Assembly (NCBI RefSeq): GCF_905147045.1
Contig: NC_065894.1
Location: 12,561,501 to 12,625,500 of the forward strand
Direction of reading: 5' to 3'
DNA from: Nymphalis io
Taxonomy: Eukaryota > Arthropoda > Insecta > Lepidoptera > Nymphalidae
Length of the DNA: 64,000 bases
The translations under genes were made by a program, and so were the position numbers. Below are positions 10,134-21,417 of this stretch, one piece after another; positions within the stretch are counted from its first letter, which is position 1; every line of letters starts with the position of its first letter. The notes below the pieces were generated by a model, which worked only from the letters and a program-made list of their open reading frames with translations, was not told where the DNA came from and ran no database searches.

Positions 10134-11774
10134 ACAATTTGTTTTAAGAAAGCTCGAAAGGTCATTGTATGCACCGACAAATGAACGGCCGTTATCGGAA
10201 TATATATTTTTCGGCTTTCTTCTACGTGAGATGAACCTTTTTAAAGCTAAAATAAATGTATTACTAGATAAATCACCTACTAACTCGAGGTGAATTGATT
10301 TTGTTGTAAAACAAATAAATATGGCAATATAAACTTTAACTAATTTTGTACCTCGACCTTGTCGAACTGCTGATTGGATTGGACCTGCATAATCCAAACC
10401 AATATTTTCAAAAGGAAAACCACCTAGAAGTCGCTGCTGTGGTAAGTAACCCATAGTGGGAGTAACTGTTTCACCTCTGAATCGACAGCACCGCGTACAT
10501 TGTAAGTAACATTTTCGAGCTAAATTCCGTCCTCTAATAGGCCAATATATTTCTCTAATAGAAGATAATAATAATTGAGGGGCAGCATGAAATAACCTTT
10601 TATGTTCATATTCAAATACTAACACTGTAAACCGATGATTGGAATGTAGAAGAATAGGATGCTTTTTATCATACTGATAGTTTGAATTTTGGAGTCGACT
10701 ACCGACACGCATGATATTTTGGTCATCTAAAAATACTTTGAATTTATTTAGTGGACTTTTTTTAGGCAACTCCTTTTTATTTATTAATAAAGTATAATCT
10801 ATAAATGATTCACTTTGAGATGCCCGAATTATTACATTAAAAGCTCTTTGTAAGTCTTTACTACTAAAAGGACCAATATTCTTTATCTTTTTGCATTTCA
10901 GATCAACAAATCGTAAAACCCAAGCTAAAGTACGCCTAAGCCGTAGAAAATTAGAAAAAGAGTTAAAATTAATTAATCTATTTAATTCATCATTGTTGGC
11001 CAAAGCATGTAAAATAGTAATATTTGATTTCATTTCCGGTAGTGTATCATCATCTGTATGTAAAGGTTTAGTTGGCCAACATGACATATCTTTCATCAAA
11101 AATTCTGGTCCGGACCACCATTCTTTCAAATTCCGTATTAACTTAAATGCGACACCACGTGAAATATATTCCGCGGGATTTTTATCGGTAGGAACGTGTC
11201 TCCACTCACAACTGGGTGTCTTATCTAAAATTTCTGCAATTCTGTTCCGGACAAAGGGTTGAAGCTTATTTGGCAACATTTTTAACCAGCCTAGCACTAT
11301 CATAGAGTCACTCCAAAAAAAGATTCGTGCTGCTCGTACTCGTAATGAGGCAACAACCTTTTCATATATACGAACTCCTACCAGGGCACCACAAAGTTCC
11401 AACCTCGGAATAGTTGTGGGTTTAAGCGGAGCAACTCGACCTTTAGCTACTAATAAACGCACTAATACATCACCCTCATCACTAACGCTACGTACGTATA
11501 GGCACGCACCGTAGGCTCGTTCAGACGCATAGCAGAAAATGTGAAATTCTAAAAACTGGTATGAATCAATAATAACACGTCGTGGAATCCTAATTTTATT
11601 TAATTCCGGTAAATCAACAATCAATTCGAACCAAAGTTTATTAACTTCCGGAGGCAGTTGTTCATCCCAAGACAGTTTGTGTAACCATAATTTTTGAAGC
11701 AACATTTTCATTGTCATTACACAAGGACTTAGAAGGCCTAGAGGATCAAAGATCTGTGAAATAACAGAAAGCAT
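10098..11774 (-). pseudogene. BEL/Pao pol: RNase H and integrase
   Basis: 558 residues. At the start is the BEL/Pao signature after RT, 'QIFDPLGLLSPCVM'. RNase H follows with 'FCYASERAYGACLYVRS', 'PRLELCGALVG' and 'FWSDSMIVLGWL'. The integrase zinc-binding region has 'HAAPQLLLSSIREIYWPIRG' followed by a CxxC-type 'CYLQCTRCCRF'. The integrase core has 'IGLDYAGPI' and 'IYSDNGRSFVGA' (first two acidic residues). The RT domain that should precede it is absent, because upstream sequence at 11808 switches to the inverted LTR copy. The frame ends in the hairpin at 10110. Confidence 0.9.
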
Positions 11775-11826
11775 TTCACGTTTACTATTACTGTCGATAA
11801 CTGAAACTGATATAATAAGAAGATTC

Positions 11827-12379
11827 TGTGGTCAGGATAGCAGAGTACCCAGTGGTAAACTCGTAAAGATCTTGATGATTATTAATTCCCAACACTCTAA
11901 GGTAGTATTTAACGTAAAATAATTTGCTTAAGGTTAGTATATCTTTGTTAATACTGTAACGTGAATAAAATTCTACGAATATTATTATAATAAAGTTAAT
12001 TTAACTTAATCAAGCCTAGTTAAATTATTTTATTAATTATGTTGTAAAGATCTATCAAAGAGTAGTTATCAAAGAGTATAAAATAACTGCATTATAAACG
12101 CTTTGTTAGGTCATAAAGATTAATTGCAACATCACTTTACGGTTATAATTTATTAAGATTTCAGTTTATTTAGCTTTATTAATATTGAAGTTAAGGTAAT
12201 TTTGTTAAGTTCTTAGAGCACGTGCTAACTTGTAACCTGTAGTTATTTAAATTTTATTTGTTGTACTGTTAAATCTTTAAAATATTGTCGTATTGCTTAT
12301 TATTACAGTCTGTAACTAGTATAAATTGTTGATTTGTATAAATTCTCACTTTGATTTGTATAAATTCCAGATTGTTACA
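11827..12379 (+). mobile_element. BEL/Pao LTR, inverted copy
   Basis: About 553 bp, starting TGTGGTCAGG and ending TTGTTACA (TG...CA). It is the inverted twin of 14270-14825. Confidence 0.75.
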
Positions 12380-12718
12380 CCAGCCTACGCAATGCCTGAG
12401 GATAAGGAGCTTACTAGGAAACGTGCGAGTTACAAAGGAAGGTTAACTTTCTTTTCTAACTATTTAAATTCATTGGATCCTTCAACTTTGAGCACCTCTG
12501 AGGTTAGTGAGTTACAGTTGCGTTTTAGTAAGCTCGAGGCTATGTATGAACAATACGATGAAGTGCAGGTGTCATTAGAATGCAATACTGACAATATGGA
12601 TAGTCAATTGTCAGAACGTAGCGAGTTTGAATCCTTTTATTATAAGTCTATATCTCGAGCTCAAGAAATACTTGCAAATCATAAGAAAAAGGATCAAGAA
12701 TCAATCATAAATTTGTAA
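12326..12718 (+). pseudogene. gag N-terminal region, inverted duplicate
   Basis: 130-residue frame whose translation is identical to the minus-strand frame at 13931-14323. The real coding start is likely the internal Met of 'MPEDKELTRKRASYKGR' rather than the first Met, which lies within the LTR. It runs out of the arm at about 12803 and is not joined to the rest of gag. The identity suggests the inversion is recent. Confidence 0.8.
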
Positions 12719-12776
12719 AGTTACCAACGATTCAATTACCAAAATTCAACGGATCCTACACAAACTGGCTAGAGTT

Positions 12777-13859
12777 TCATGACACTTTTGTGAGTTTAAT
12801 ACATGTCACGGTCATAAGACAGGACGTGCTGCCGCTGTCAAGAAGAGCACGAGCGGTGTGAACTATATTGTTTCCCCCCATCACATTTACTAATGCGGTC
12901 GAAAGTAAAACACTGTGTTCAATTTTTGCCGTTAACGATAAGTTTGCGCTTTGATTTGATTGAGCGGACATAGTTGCATTATTACCAGTATCATTACCAT
13001 TAACAGTTTTGTGAACAGAGGGAGTATTTTTAAATTTTGAATGTTCAGAAACGTGTACAAGAGTGTGGTGTTTGCGACGACATATTTTACAGCCTGCCTT
13101 CTTACAGTTGTTGGCATAATGACCCACAGACAAACAATTAAAGCATACCTTATAGCTAGGTAAAATTTGCAAACGTGCTTCACATGACAGTGCCAAAAAT
13201 TCAGGACACGAACTCAATTTATGGTCACCGCTACACTTTTGACACTTTTTAGGTTTAAATAAAGCAGAACTTAAATTATTTTTATCATCACCAGAGTTAC
13301 CTTTATTGTTGTAATCTTGTACAATCATTGTCTTGACTTTAACATTTTTTAATGTGTTTGCATTTTTATTAGCTGAGGAATTTGAAAGTTCTAATGTTTC
13401 TATTATATCAGCTCGATTCTTAATAAAAGTTAAAAATATGGAAAACGTAATTTTTGAATTCTTTTCGAGATTGCCTTTGTACTCCTCCCATTCACGATAC
13501 GTTTTACTGTCTAATTTATGTGTAATAATATAGATTAAAAGAGTATCCCACTGATTAACAGGTTCACCTAGTGATTCTAATGCACGCAAATTTTTATTTA
13601 TCTGATCTATTAATTTTTTCAATGTTACTGACGACTCCTTATGAATGACATCCATATTAAATAATGTTGATACATGATGTTGAGTTAATAAATGCTTATT
13701 ATCAAATCGATCACAAAGAAGTTGCCAAGCCACAGAATAATTCGCAGCAGAAAACTGAATTGAGTTAATTACCACAGCAGCAGATCCTTCTAGCGAGGAT
13801 CTTAAATAATGAAATTTATTAATATCATTCATGTCATCATTTGAATGTATTAAACTCAC
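12777..13859 (-). pseudogene. BEL/Pao gag and protease start
   Basis: 360 residues of BEL/Pao Gag. The N-terminal part has 'KFHYLRSSLEGSAAVVI' and 'WQLLCDRFDNKHLL', which is typical of the DUF1759-like capsid region. The middle holds zinc-knuckle cysteines ('CQKCSGDHKLSSC', 'CFNCLSVGHYANNC'). Near the end is 'ARALLDSGSTSCLM', the start of an aspartic protease (DSGS). Beyond this the frame runs into the inverted arm and stops. The N-terminal part is out of frame at 13931-14323, so gag is split by a frameshift near 13930. Confidence 0.85.
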
Positions 13860-13930
13860 AAAAGTGTCATGAAACTCTAGCCAGTTTGTGTAGGATCCGT
13901 TGAATTTTGGTAATTGAATCGTTGGTAACT

Positions 13931-14323
13931 TTACAAATTTATGATTGATTCTTGATCCTTTTTCTTATGATTTGCAAGTATTTCTTGAGCTCGAGATATA
14001 GACTTATAATAAAAGGATTCAAACTCGCTACGTTCTGACAATTGACTATCCATATTGTCAGTATTGCATTCTAATGACACCTGCACTTCATCGTATTGTT
14101 CATACATAGCCTCGAGCTTACTAAAACGCAACTGTAACTCACTAACCTCAGAGGTGCTCAAAGTTGAAGGATCCAATGAATTTAAATAGTTAGAAAAGAA
14201 AGTTAACCTTCCTTTGTAACTCGCACGTTTCCTAGTAAGCTCCTTATCCTCAGGCATTGCGTAGGCTGGTGTAACAATCTGGAATTTATACAAATCAAAG
14301 TGAGAATTTATACAAATCAACAA
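13931..14323 (-). pseudogene. BEL/Pao gag N-terminal region
   Basis: 130-residue frame with acidic and basic stretches and 'YKSISRAQEIL' near the end, as in the N-terminal part of BEL/Pao Gag. It ends at a TAA that results from a frame change. The next frame (from about 13930 downward) continues with the Gag segment 'LPKFNGSYTNWLEF', so the protein was originally continuous. The Met start inside the LTR is unlikely; the Met at 'MPEDKEL' is more plausible. Confidence 0.75.
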
Positions 14324-14825
14324 TTTATACTAGTTACAGACTGTAATAATAAGCAATACGACAATATTTTAAAGATTTAACAGTACAACAAATAAAATTT
14401 AAATAACTACAGGTTACAAGTTAGCACGTGCTCTAAGAACTTAACAAAATTACCTTAACTTCAATATTAATAAAGCTAAATAAACTGAAATCTTAATAAA
14501 TTATAACCGTAAAGTGATGTTGCAATTAATCTTTATGACCTAACAAAGCGTTTATCATAATGCAGTTATTTTATACTCTTTGATAAATACTCTTTGATAG
14601 ATCTTTACAACATAATTAATAAAATAATTTAACTAGGCTTGATTAAGTTAAATTAACTTTATTATAATAATATTCGTAGAATTTTATTCACGTTACAGTA
14701 TTAACAAAGATATACTAACCTTAAGCAAATTATTTTACGTTAAATACTACCTTAGAGTGTTGGGAATTAATAATCATCAAGATCTTTATGAGTTTACCAC
14801 TGGGTACTCTGCTATCCTGACCACA
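14270..14825 (-). mobile_element. BEL/Pao 5' LTR
   Basis: About 556 bp reading TGTGGTCAGG...TTGTTACA on the minus strand. It differs from its inverted twin by a few small indels (for example near 14553-14590). Confidence 0.75.
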
Positions 14826-14845
14826 AAATCTTCTTATTATATCAG

Positions 14846-15422
14846 CGTCCAAGTTATCCTCTGGATGACGCAACAAAATCATGCAGTGATTCCCAGCTGC
14901 GTATATAATATTTATTGATGTCCAACAATTTAATAAATCCTTGATAAATTTTCTTTAATTTGAACTGGTTTTTTCACATCCAGGCTCGAAACGGACCATG
15001 TTGTGCATTTTGATAGTATTTAACGAGGAGATATTAAAAAAGGCGTAGTTTAGTTGCAATGAAAATTTTATTGTGTTACATATTTTTATGACAGGGTAGG
15101 TAAATAAACAAAGTGCCTTATATCTAAATCGTTCCGTAACGTCCATATACTAAATTGCTTCACAGTTTTAACAGGCGCTTGCGCCAACAATGATTTCTTT
15201 TTTTAATTTTTTAAAACATATTATACATGCAGCACCGTCGGTCTGTTCTGTCATCCTTATGTCAAAACTCAAATGCCAAAATAAATATAGAATTTGAGGT
15301 TATGTTATGAAAAAAAATCACGTACTTATTGGAATTTTATAAATAAAAGTACTAAATAATATTAAAATAGTGCAAAGGTAATTGAAAATAATTGTTTCCG
15401 TGTTCATACTAATAATTTAGTA
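14846..15422. other. Non-coding
   Basis: AT-rich. The 63-residue frame at 14955-15146 (minus) is not recognisable. No gene seen. Confidence 0.5.
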
Positions 15423-15715
15423 GTGCACAAGTGTGTATGCAAACACAGGTGCACTCTCTATTCTCTAACTCTCATAATCCAATGGGACGGCAATCCAACA
15501 CAACCGGAAAGAGTTCTGTCGCAGGACCAATGGCTTTACGTGCTTTCCGAGGCACTGGAGTGTACATTTCTAACTTCCAAACTCCAGGCTGCTACTGAGA
15601 AATTTCTGACAGAAAAACTCAATAACTTTTTATTGTCCCGACCTGGGAATTGAACCCAAGACCTCCGGGTCTGCGGCCTTACATTAAGCCAACAGACCAA
15701 CGAGGCAGTCATGAC
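15423..15715 (-). mobile_element. tRNA-derived SINE
   Basis: On the minus strand the head reads like a tRNA gene with A and B box-like segments ('GTTGGTCTGTTGGC' and 'GGGTTCAATTCCC'). It is followed by an unrelated body with 'AGTAGCAGCCTGGAGTTTGG' and an end near 15423. This head-plus-body layout is that of a lepidopteran tRNA-derived SINE. It is not a functional tRNA: the anticodon arm does not fold cleanly and the body continues without a terminator. Confidence 0.75.
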
Positions 15716-16094
15716 CTATGTGGAAATTATATAGATAATAAATTATATTACTTTAAATTGCAACTAACATTTAAAAAGTATTTATAAAAAAAAAATTGTT
15801 TTTCTCATTTAGATGTAAGGTATAAAAAAGCAAACAGTTATATAGGCTTCGTCCTTCCTTGGGGCTCAAGCTTGCTGCCTACTAAATTGCATCAAAATCG
15901 GTTCGGCTAAGTTAGCCATGAAACAGAGAGATAAACATTTATAATATTAGTGAATATAAATTCAATTAAATAAAACCAATAAATAGAATATGATAATAAT
16001 TATTATTGGCTCTAATGTTGAAAAGGACTTAACCTTTTTTAAGTGATTAATGCCAGTTAGTGATAAATTGTGTTAGTGGACTATTGATACTTTT
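15716..16094. other. Non-coding
   Basis: AT-rich sequence between two SINEs. No gene seen. The right end, 16094/16095, is the point where block 2 resumes matching. Confidence 0.5.
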
Positions 16095-16382
16095 CACTGG
16101 TGGTAAGGCTTTGTGCAAGCTCGTCTGGGTAGGTACCACCCACTCATCAGATATTCTACCGCAAAACAACAGTACTTGGTATTGTTGTGTTCCAGTTTGA
16201 AGGGTGAGTGAGTCAGTGTAATTACAGGCACAAGGGACATAACATCTTAGTTCCCAAAGTTGGTGGCGCATTGGTGATGCAATTGTTAAAATTTCTTACA
16301 ATGCCAATGTCTATGGGCGTTGATGATTACTTACCATCAGGTGGCCCATATGCTCGTCCGCCTATCTATACTATAAAAAAAA
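16095..16382 (+). mobile_element. SINE (Metulj-like), full copy
   Basis: Starts cactggtggtaaggct, includes 'gtaggtaccacccactcatc' and 'cttaccatcaggtggcccat', and ends with an A-run at about 16374-16382. At least four more copies are in the window (33042, 40555, 21143, 54599) plus fragments. The family name is a guess from general resemblance to nymphalid SINEs. Its tail shares 19 nt with the CR1/Jockey LINE tail. Confidence 0.8.
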
Positions 16383-17393
16383 GACTTTCCCTTAAGACAC
16401 GAAGTTACCGAAAGTTCACATAAAATTACTTATTAATGTTTTAGACCAGATCGTAATACAGCTGTGATCTAGATTAATGGGGACTTTAATAGAAAAAAAT
16501 TAATAACACTAAGAAGCAACTGAAAGCAATTCTTCAACAATATTGATCTCAATGTAACTTATACAACAGTTTTTTATAGAATAATTTTTAGATTAAGAAA
16601 AATCTTTAGAGTAATAATCACCTATCGTCCCTGACAGAGAGACACGTCTCCGCAGCGTGTGCTGTCAGAAATTGTATAATCATTTTATTTAAAGACAAAA
16701 AATACAGATTAAAAAATTTATGTATGTAAATTTTTTTTATAAATACATATTGTTGCGCATTTCAAATCCCCAATGTAAGCCCCTTATAAATAACATCGTA
16801 CGTAAACAAATCCGATAGTAAATAGGAAATCGTATATAACTGTCAATTTAGCGAACATGTAATTTCGATACGCGAAATCGACATCCGCATTAATTTTGGC
16901 AGCTGCCTAGATTTTGTGGGGAAAATGCTTTTCTATGCCATAAAGAACAGGAGTTGTTTTGGTATGGTTATCAATCGTAGTTTGGGGATTGCGATCGCGT
17001 CTGTCTTTTGCGTGGAACCCTTCCGCGTGGACCCGGATTATGTCCACTGGGACATGTACGGATAGCAAAGCAATGTCTACAAATAAGCCATTATTATTGT
17101 TTGTCATATAGTTCCATCTAGTTCCTGAATCACTGATTAAACTTATTTTATAATAATATATGTATAATAAAAATAATTTGTCGTTCAATAGGCGACGAAT
17201 GAGCGTAAAGTATTTAGTCAGATTGCTCATCAAAAAACATATATACATAATAATAATAAATCACTGAACTGATTTTGATGAAATTTTGTATGAAGCAACC
17301 TTGAAACTTATGGGCTTTTTATACCTAACACTGCCCCTTACCCCTACCGCGACTGGCAGACAGGGCCCCTTGTTATTTCGTATTTATAATATT
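16383..17393. other. Non-coding, duplicated
   Basis: Matches 33346-33871 and 35121-35603. The frames at 16907-17248 (minus) and 17286-17570 (plus) have no domain. The same frames recur in block 2 only because of the duplication. Confidence 0.55.
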
Positions 17394-17690
17394 CAATCAA
17401 CAGCCAATCGTTGTCCACTGTTGAACATAGGCCTCTCCCAAGGTGCGCCAAAGCTCCCTGTCCTCCGCCTTCCGCATCCAGTTGGTGCCCGCCACCTTCT
17501 TAAGGTCGTCGGTCCACTTGGCTGGAGGGCGCCCTACGCTGCGCTTGCCGATTCGCGGTCTCCACTCTAGGACTCGTCTGCTCCAACGGCCATCGGTCCT
17601 ACGACATACGTGACCAGCCCACTGCCACTTCAGCCTGCTAATTTTGCAAGCTATGTCGGTGACTCCGGTTCTTTTCCGGATAATCTCATT

Positions 17691-18689
17691 TCAGATCTTA
17701 TCCTTCAAAGATACTCCGAGCATAGCTCGCTCCATAGCACGCTGAGCGACTTTGAATTTGTGGACTAGTCCCGCAGTTAGTGTCCACGTTTCGGCACCGT
17801 ATGTCATGGCAGGTAAGACGCATTGGTTGAAGACTTTCGTCTTCAAAGATTGCGGTATAGACGACTTGAGGACTTGACTTTTTATTGTTCGGTTTAAGGC
17901 CTTATCTGACAAAAACGATGGTAGTTCTCGTCGTTTTCTCATGAGCTCGAGTGTCTCAGCAGAGAGTTTTGGTGCGTTGTCTCTTCTCGGTGGCGGAAAA
18001 CACTTGCGGGATGTGTTTTGCAGTATTTTGACCAGCGTGTCGGTTCTCTTATCAATGCTGCTTATGGTTCCCAACGCGGTGAATTGATTTTGAAGTTCCA
18101 TTTGGAACTTTTCGGAGCCTTGAGCAGCTTGGAGCATGGTAGGTCGGAGAGTAGACCTCATCATTCTCGATATTTCGGCTTTTAAGTTGATATTTAGAGT
18201 GCCTCGAACCAAGCGGTGATCACTTCCGGCATTAAACCTGTTGATCACTGAAACATCTCTAAATATGTGCCTTTTATTCGAAATGATAAAGTCTATCTCG
18301 TTCCTTGTCACGTTATCGGGGCTTCGCCAGGTCCACCTCCTCTGAGGCTTCTTTTGAAAGAAAGAATTCATCAAAAAAAGCCCCTGCGCTTCGAGAAAGT
18401 TTACCAGCATTTGCCCCCTGTGATTTCTGCAGCCCAAGCCGTAAGGTCCGACTTTCGATTCACCGCTATCTTGTACTCCCACTTTAGCATTAAAGTCTCC
18501 CATAACAACATTGTAGTGGGCCTTCGAGGTGTCGTTGAGGGCCTTTGCGATGTCCTCGTACATCGCTTCGACCACATCATCAGAGTATGTCGAAGTTGGC
18601 GCATATACCTGTACGACCTTCAGGGAGTACCTGTCGGAAAGTTTTAGGACAAGGTACGCTACCCGGTTCGACACACTACTGATTTCCAC
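17691..18689 (-). pseudogene. RTE endonuclease with RT deleted
   Basis: 332 residues. The first ~180 are an apurinic/apyrimidinic-type endonuclease: 'VVMGDFNAKVG', 'FFQKKPQRRWTWRSPDN', 'NEIDFIISNK' and 'GSDHRLV', giving the catalytic Asp/Asn and His. At about residue 260 it jumps directly to the C-terminal 'LPAMTYGAETWTLTAG' of RTE proteins. The whole RT palm is missing, so the element is non-autonomous. The start of the protein is in another frame (18788-19057). Confidence 0.85.
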
Positions 18690-18787
18690 AATGCTGCTAA
18701 TGAGATCCTTTTTGACTAGAAAACCGACACCACCCTGGGAGAGGTTATCACCTTCGCGGAAGTAGAGTAAGTTACCGGACTCTAGAG

Positions 18788-19057
18788 TTATCGTGTCCTC
18801 CCCCTGTCTTCGGATTTCAGATAACCCCAGTAATGCCAGTTTATATGACTTAACTCTACTTCTAATTCGGCGAGGTGATGGTCCAGCCTCATCGAGCGTC
18901 CATTATACGTTGCCATGTTCAGTCGTTTTATACGGTAGCCTGCCGTGAACCGGTGATTCTTAGCACCCCCTGCCCTGCCGATACCGCGACCGCTACCTTG
19001 GTCGGGCCTAGCGGGCTTGCCGGTAACTGGAGGCCTTTTTTTGGGCGCATCTGCCAT
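18788..19057 (-). pseudogene. RTE ORF N-terminal leader
   Basis: 89 residues: a basic/proline leader 'KKRPPVTGKPARPDQGSGRG' then 'LNMATYNGRSMRLDHHLAEL', which is the first strand of the endonuclease. It is out of frame with 17691-18689, a frameshift lying around 18780-18830. Confidence 0.75.
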
Positions 19058-19264
19058 TAATGGAGGGGTTTGCCCATACTCGCCGCGCTGGGCAGGCGTG
19101 TTGGCGAGCGCAGTAGGGGGGGTAAGATGTTTATGTGAGGGGGGACGCTGCTGCCCATCCCCCCTTTTCCCCGTCCCTCAGTCGCCTCTTACGACACCCA
19201 CGGGATGAGATTGAGGGAGTACTATTCTAAGCCGGTACTCCACGGCAAATTTATTTATAATATT

Positions 19265-21142
19265 AGTATAAATAAATTAGCAATTGAAATGATCTTGTGG
19301 AAATTTGATTTTTTTTTAATTTGATCAAGTACAAGGATTAAATAGTAGCTGGCTATAGTTTTTTTTTCAATATTAGTAAAGTCTAAGCATCGAAGCGAAG
19401 CGTCCAAGCAGAGAAATAATGTATTATGCTAACGCTACACGATTCGAAGCTTAAATAAGGGTTGTGAGGATGGCATGAGTCAGCGCTGACCGCTGATGAA
19501 GATCTCATTCACACCTCGGCTTTGTGCATATTGTCGCACGTTGCTTGCACATTCGGGATTACTACACCGAACTCCGAACACTGCTTTACCGGACAATGAC
19601 TCGGCTATTTCATGCAAATTTTTGTATAACTGCTCCTTTGAAATGTTGTCTTGTATTAAAATAGCACAAAAACTTGTGATTGAAAGTCAAACACAGTAAA
19701 CTATAATATCTGTTATTTTAAATGGCATGAAGTAAATAATAAAGCAAAACCATTTCAAAACAAAATAAATTGGTCGCAATTTCGTCGTCGCAAATTTTTC
19801 CAAATGCACATTCCACTTCGAATTTTTATCTCGTCGAAATAAATTTCATATCACAAATAAACTTATTTAGAAAATCAACAGGTTAATAATAACAAATCTT
19901 AAATATATATCTAAACATTCCAAATTTGAAAATCTTTAGTCAATATATAAGCGTTACTTATTGACTGTCATTAATTTACCACCGGTTCGGAAATAAACAC
20001 CTCAGGCCTAAGAAGAAACGGCGAAAGAAACTCTGCGAGATATTTTATAACTCACATTTTAAAATAGACAATAAACAATAACAGAATTACATTTTTTCTT
20101 TCGAAATAACCCGGAGGCGATTGTTTCATTCCCAAAGTGTGCTATACTTATTGGTAACTTCAGGTTACAAATATAAAAAATTGGTAGAGGAAAAACAAGA
20201 CTATTAAATATTTGAAACGGACCAGCAAGCCTAATACCAGATATAACGACTCAACCGGCTTTAGTTAAATTAAAGTAATAATACTAAACTAATAATAAGG
20301 GAATTTAAATTAGCATTGAAATTAAAAAAAAAAACATATAAAAATGGACAAAAATATAAGTATAAATACTATACCAATTGATATGCATTATGTTGTCCTG
20401 AAGTATCATGCAAGTATTTTACATAAGCATTTTATTGTATTTTCGGTATAAATATTTTACTATCCGATTGTTTTTTCGGCAAAAATATTTTCAGTTTACG
20501 TATATATGTTATACGTTGTTATGGCTGTATTTTCTACGAGCTAAAAATCGCTTACGAGCTGATATCAAAATTTTACACCGGCATTTATAATGTTTTACAA
20601 ATTCTTGTGCGAAGATGGTTTTAAGTCTTTTTTTATATATGTAGATGTTGTAGTAAAAACAGTTTTCATGCTTTACAAATTAATTGATTATTTGTAAATT
20701 TACATATTTTAATAATGTGATAAATCCTAAAACATTACTAATTATTTTTTTGATATATTTATCGCATGATACTAAAAGTAATGATTGTTGACCGGACGCT
20801 ACGTGGGATCTTCCCATATTAATCTTTCTCATAGAAAATACGAGTAGCAATGAATCAATTGTGTCTGTTTTGATCGCTCCGCCGCAGATCCTTTAGCGTT
20901 AAAGACGCGGAAATTTTGCTCATTCTTAAAATTCGAATCTTTGAGCAGAAGTAAAACTTTCTAGCACTTTTCCTTTATAGGTATAGAATTCTTTGATCTA
21001 AGATTTCACTTGCTCGATGTGTGTTTATAATAATACTTCTCAAACGTGATGATGAAGGATAAAAATTGTATAGGAACGCTTGTGTTAGTTATAATTCTAT
21101 TTATAATAACTATACCTAACCAATCCATGGTAGACCAGCGTA
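19265..21142. other. Non-coding, triplicated backbone
   Basis: Matches 35604-37172 and, from 19730, 53186-54598. No introns or domains recognised. A 60-residue frame at 20408-20590 recurs in each block but is low-complexity and AT-rich, so I do not call it. Confidence 0.55.
19480..19680 (-). other. Short unrecognised frame
   Basis: The minus strand carries about 66 codons reading 'ISKEQLYKNLHEIAESLSGK' then a Cys pair 'RCSNPECASNVRQYAQSRG' and ending 'FISGQR'. The composition looks protein-like and the same frame is open in block 2 (35818-36018), where one residue differs. In this copy the frame has no Met. It could be an exon or TE relic, or it could be chance. I do not recognise it. Confidence 0.25.
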
Positions 21143-21417
21143 TTTTTTTATATAGGTATGACGAGTATATGGGCCACCTGATGGTAAGTGGTCACCAACG
21201 CCCAGTGATATTGGCATTGTAAGAAATGTTAATCATCGCTTACATTGCCAATGCGCTACCAACGTTGAGAACTGAGATGTTATGTCCCTTGTACCTGTAA
21301 TTACTGACTCACCCTTCAAACCAGAACACAATACCAAGTACTGCTGATTTGCGATAGAATATCTGATGAGTGGGTGGTACCTACACAGACGAGCTTGCAC
21401 AAAGCCCTACCACCAGT
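21143..21417 (-). mobile_element. SINE (Metulj-like)
   Basis: Reverse-complement copy of the family at 16095: short T-run at 21143-21149, then 'gggccacctgatggtaagtg' and the head end 'ccctaccaccagt'. Same position in blocks 2 (partly deleted) and 3 (54599-54873), so it predates the duplication. Confidence 0.8.

Larger units (their letters stand above)
11808..12803 (+). repeat. Inverted repeat, left arm (LTR plus gag start)
   Basis: About 996 bp that is the reverse complement of 13847-14845, nearly identical by eye. It contains a complete LTR (11827-12379), the untranslated leader and the gag N-terminal frame. A few bases of sequence outside the LTR (about 11808-11826) are also shared, so the duplicated unit extended past the LTR. 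The spacer between arms (12804-13846) is the rest of gag. Confidence 0.9.
9870..14845 (-). mobile_element. Rearranged BEL/Pao LTR retrotransposon
   Basis: Minus-strand order: LTR (14825-14270), gag N-terminus, gag with zinc knuckles and start of the protease, then a plus-oriented copy of LTR plus gag N-terminus (11808-12803), then RNase H and integrase (11774-9877). The reverse transcriptase and most of the protease are missing, having apparently been replaced by the inverted duplicate. The 3' LTR was not found and the integrase is truncated at about 9877. It is present only in block 1. Confidence 0.85.
13847..14845 (-). repeat. Inverted repeat, right arm (LTR plus gag start)
   Basis: Native-orientation arm of the roughly 1-kb inverted repeat, pairing with 11808-12803. 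It includes the 5' LTR (14825 down to 14270) and the gag N-terminal frame. Confidence 0.9.
17394..19251 (-). mobile_element. RTE LINE, internally deleted
   Basis: An RTE-clade element on the minus strand, present in block 1 only. It is flanked by a 13-bp repeat (tatttataatatt) that occurs once at the empty site in block 2 (about 35591-35603), so this is a clean insertion with target duplication. The 5' end is at about 19251 and the 3' end at 17394. It has the N-terminal leader, the endonuclease, then jumps to the very C-terminus: the reverse transcriptase is deleted. It inserted after the block 1/block 2 duplication, or the two copies differed by then. Confidence 0.85.

Noticed and set aside
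10891..11262. A 123-residue plus-strand frame
   Set aside because: It is the antisense shadow of the BEL/Pao RNase H and integrase frame.
15640..15712. A tRNA gene on the minus strand
   Set aside because: A and B box-like segments are present, but the fold is poor and the sequence runs on into a SINE body with no terminator. It is a SINE head.
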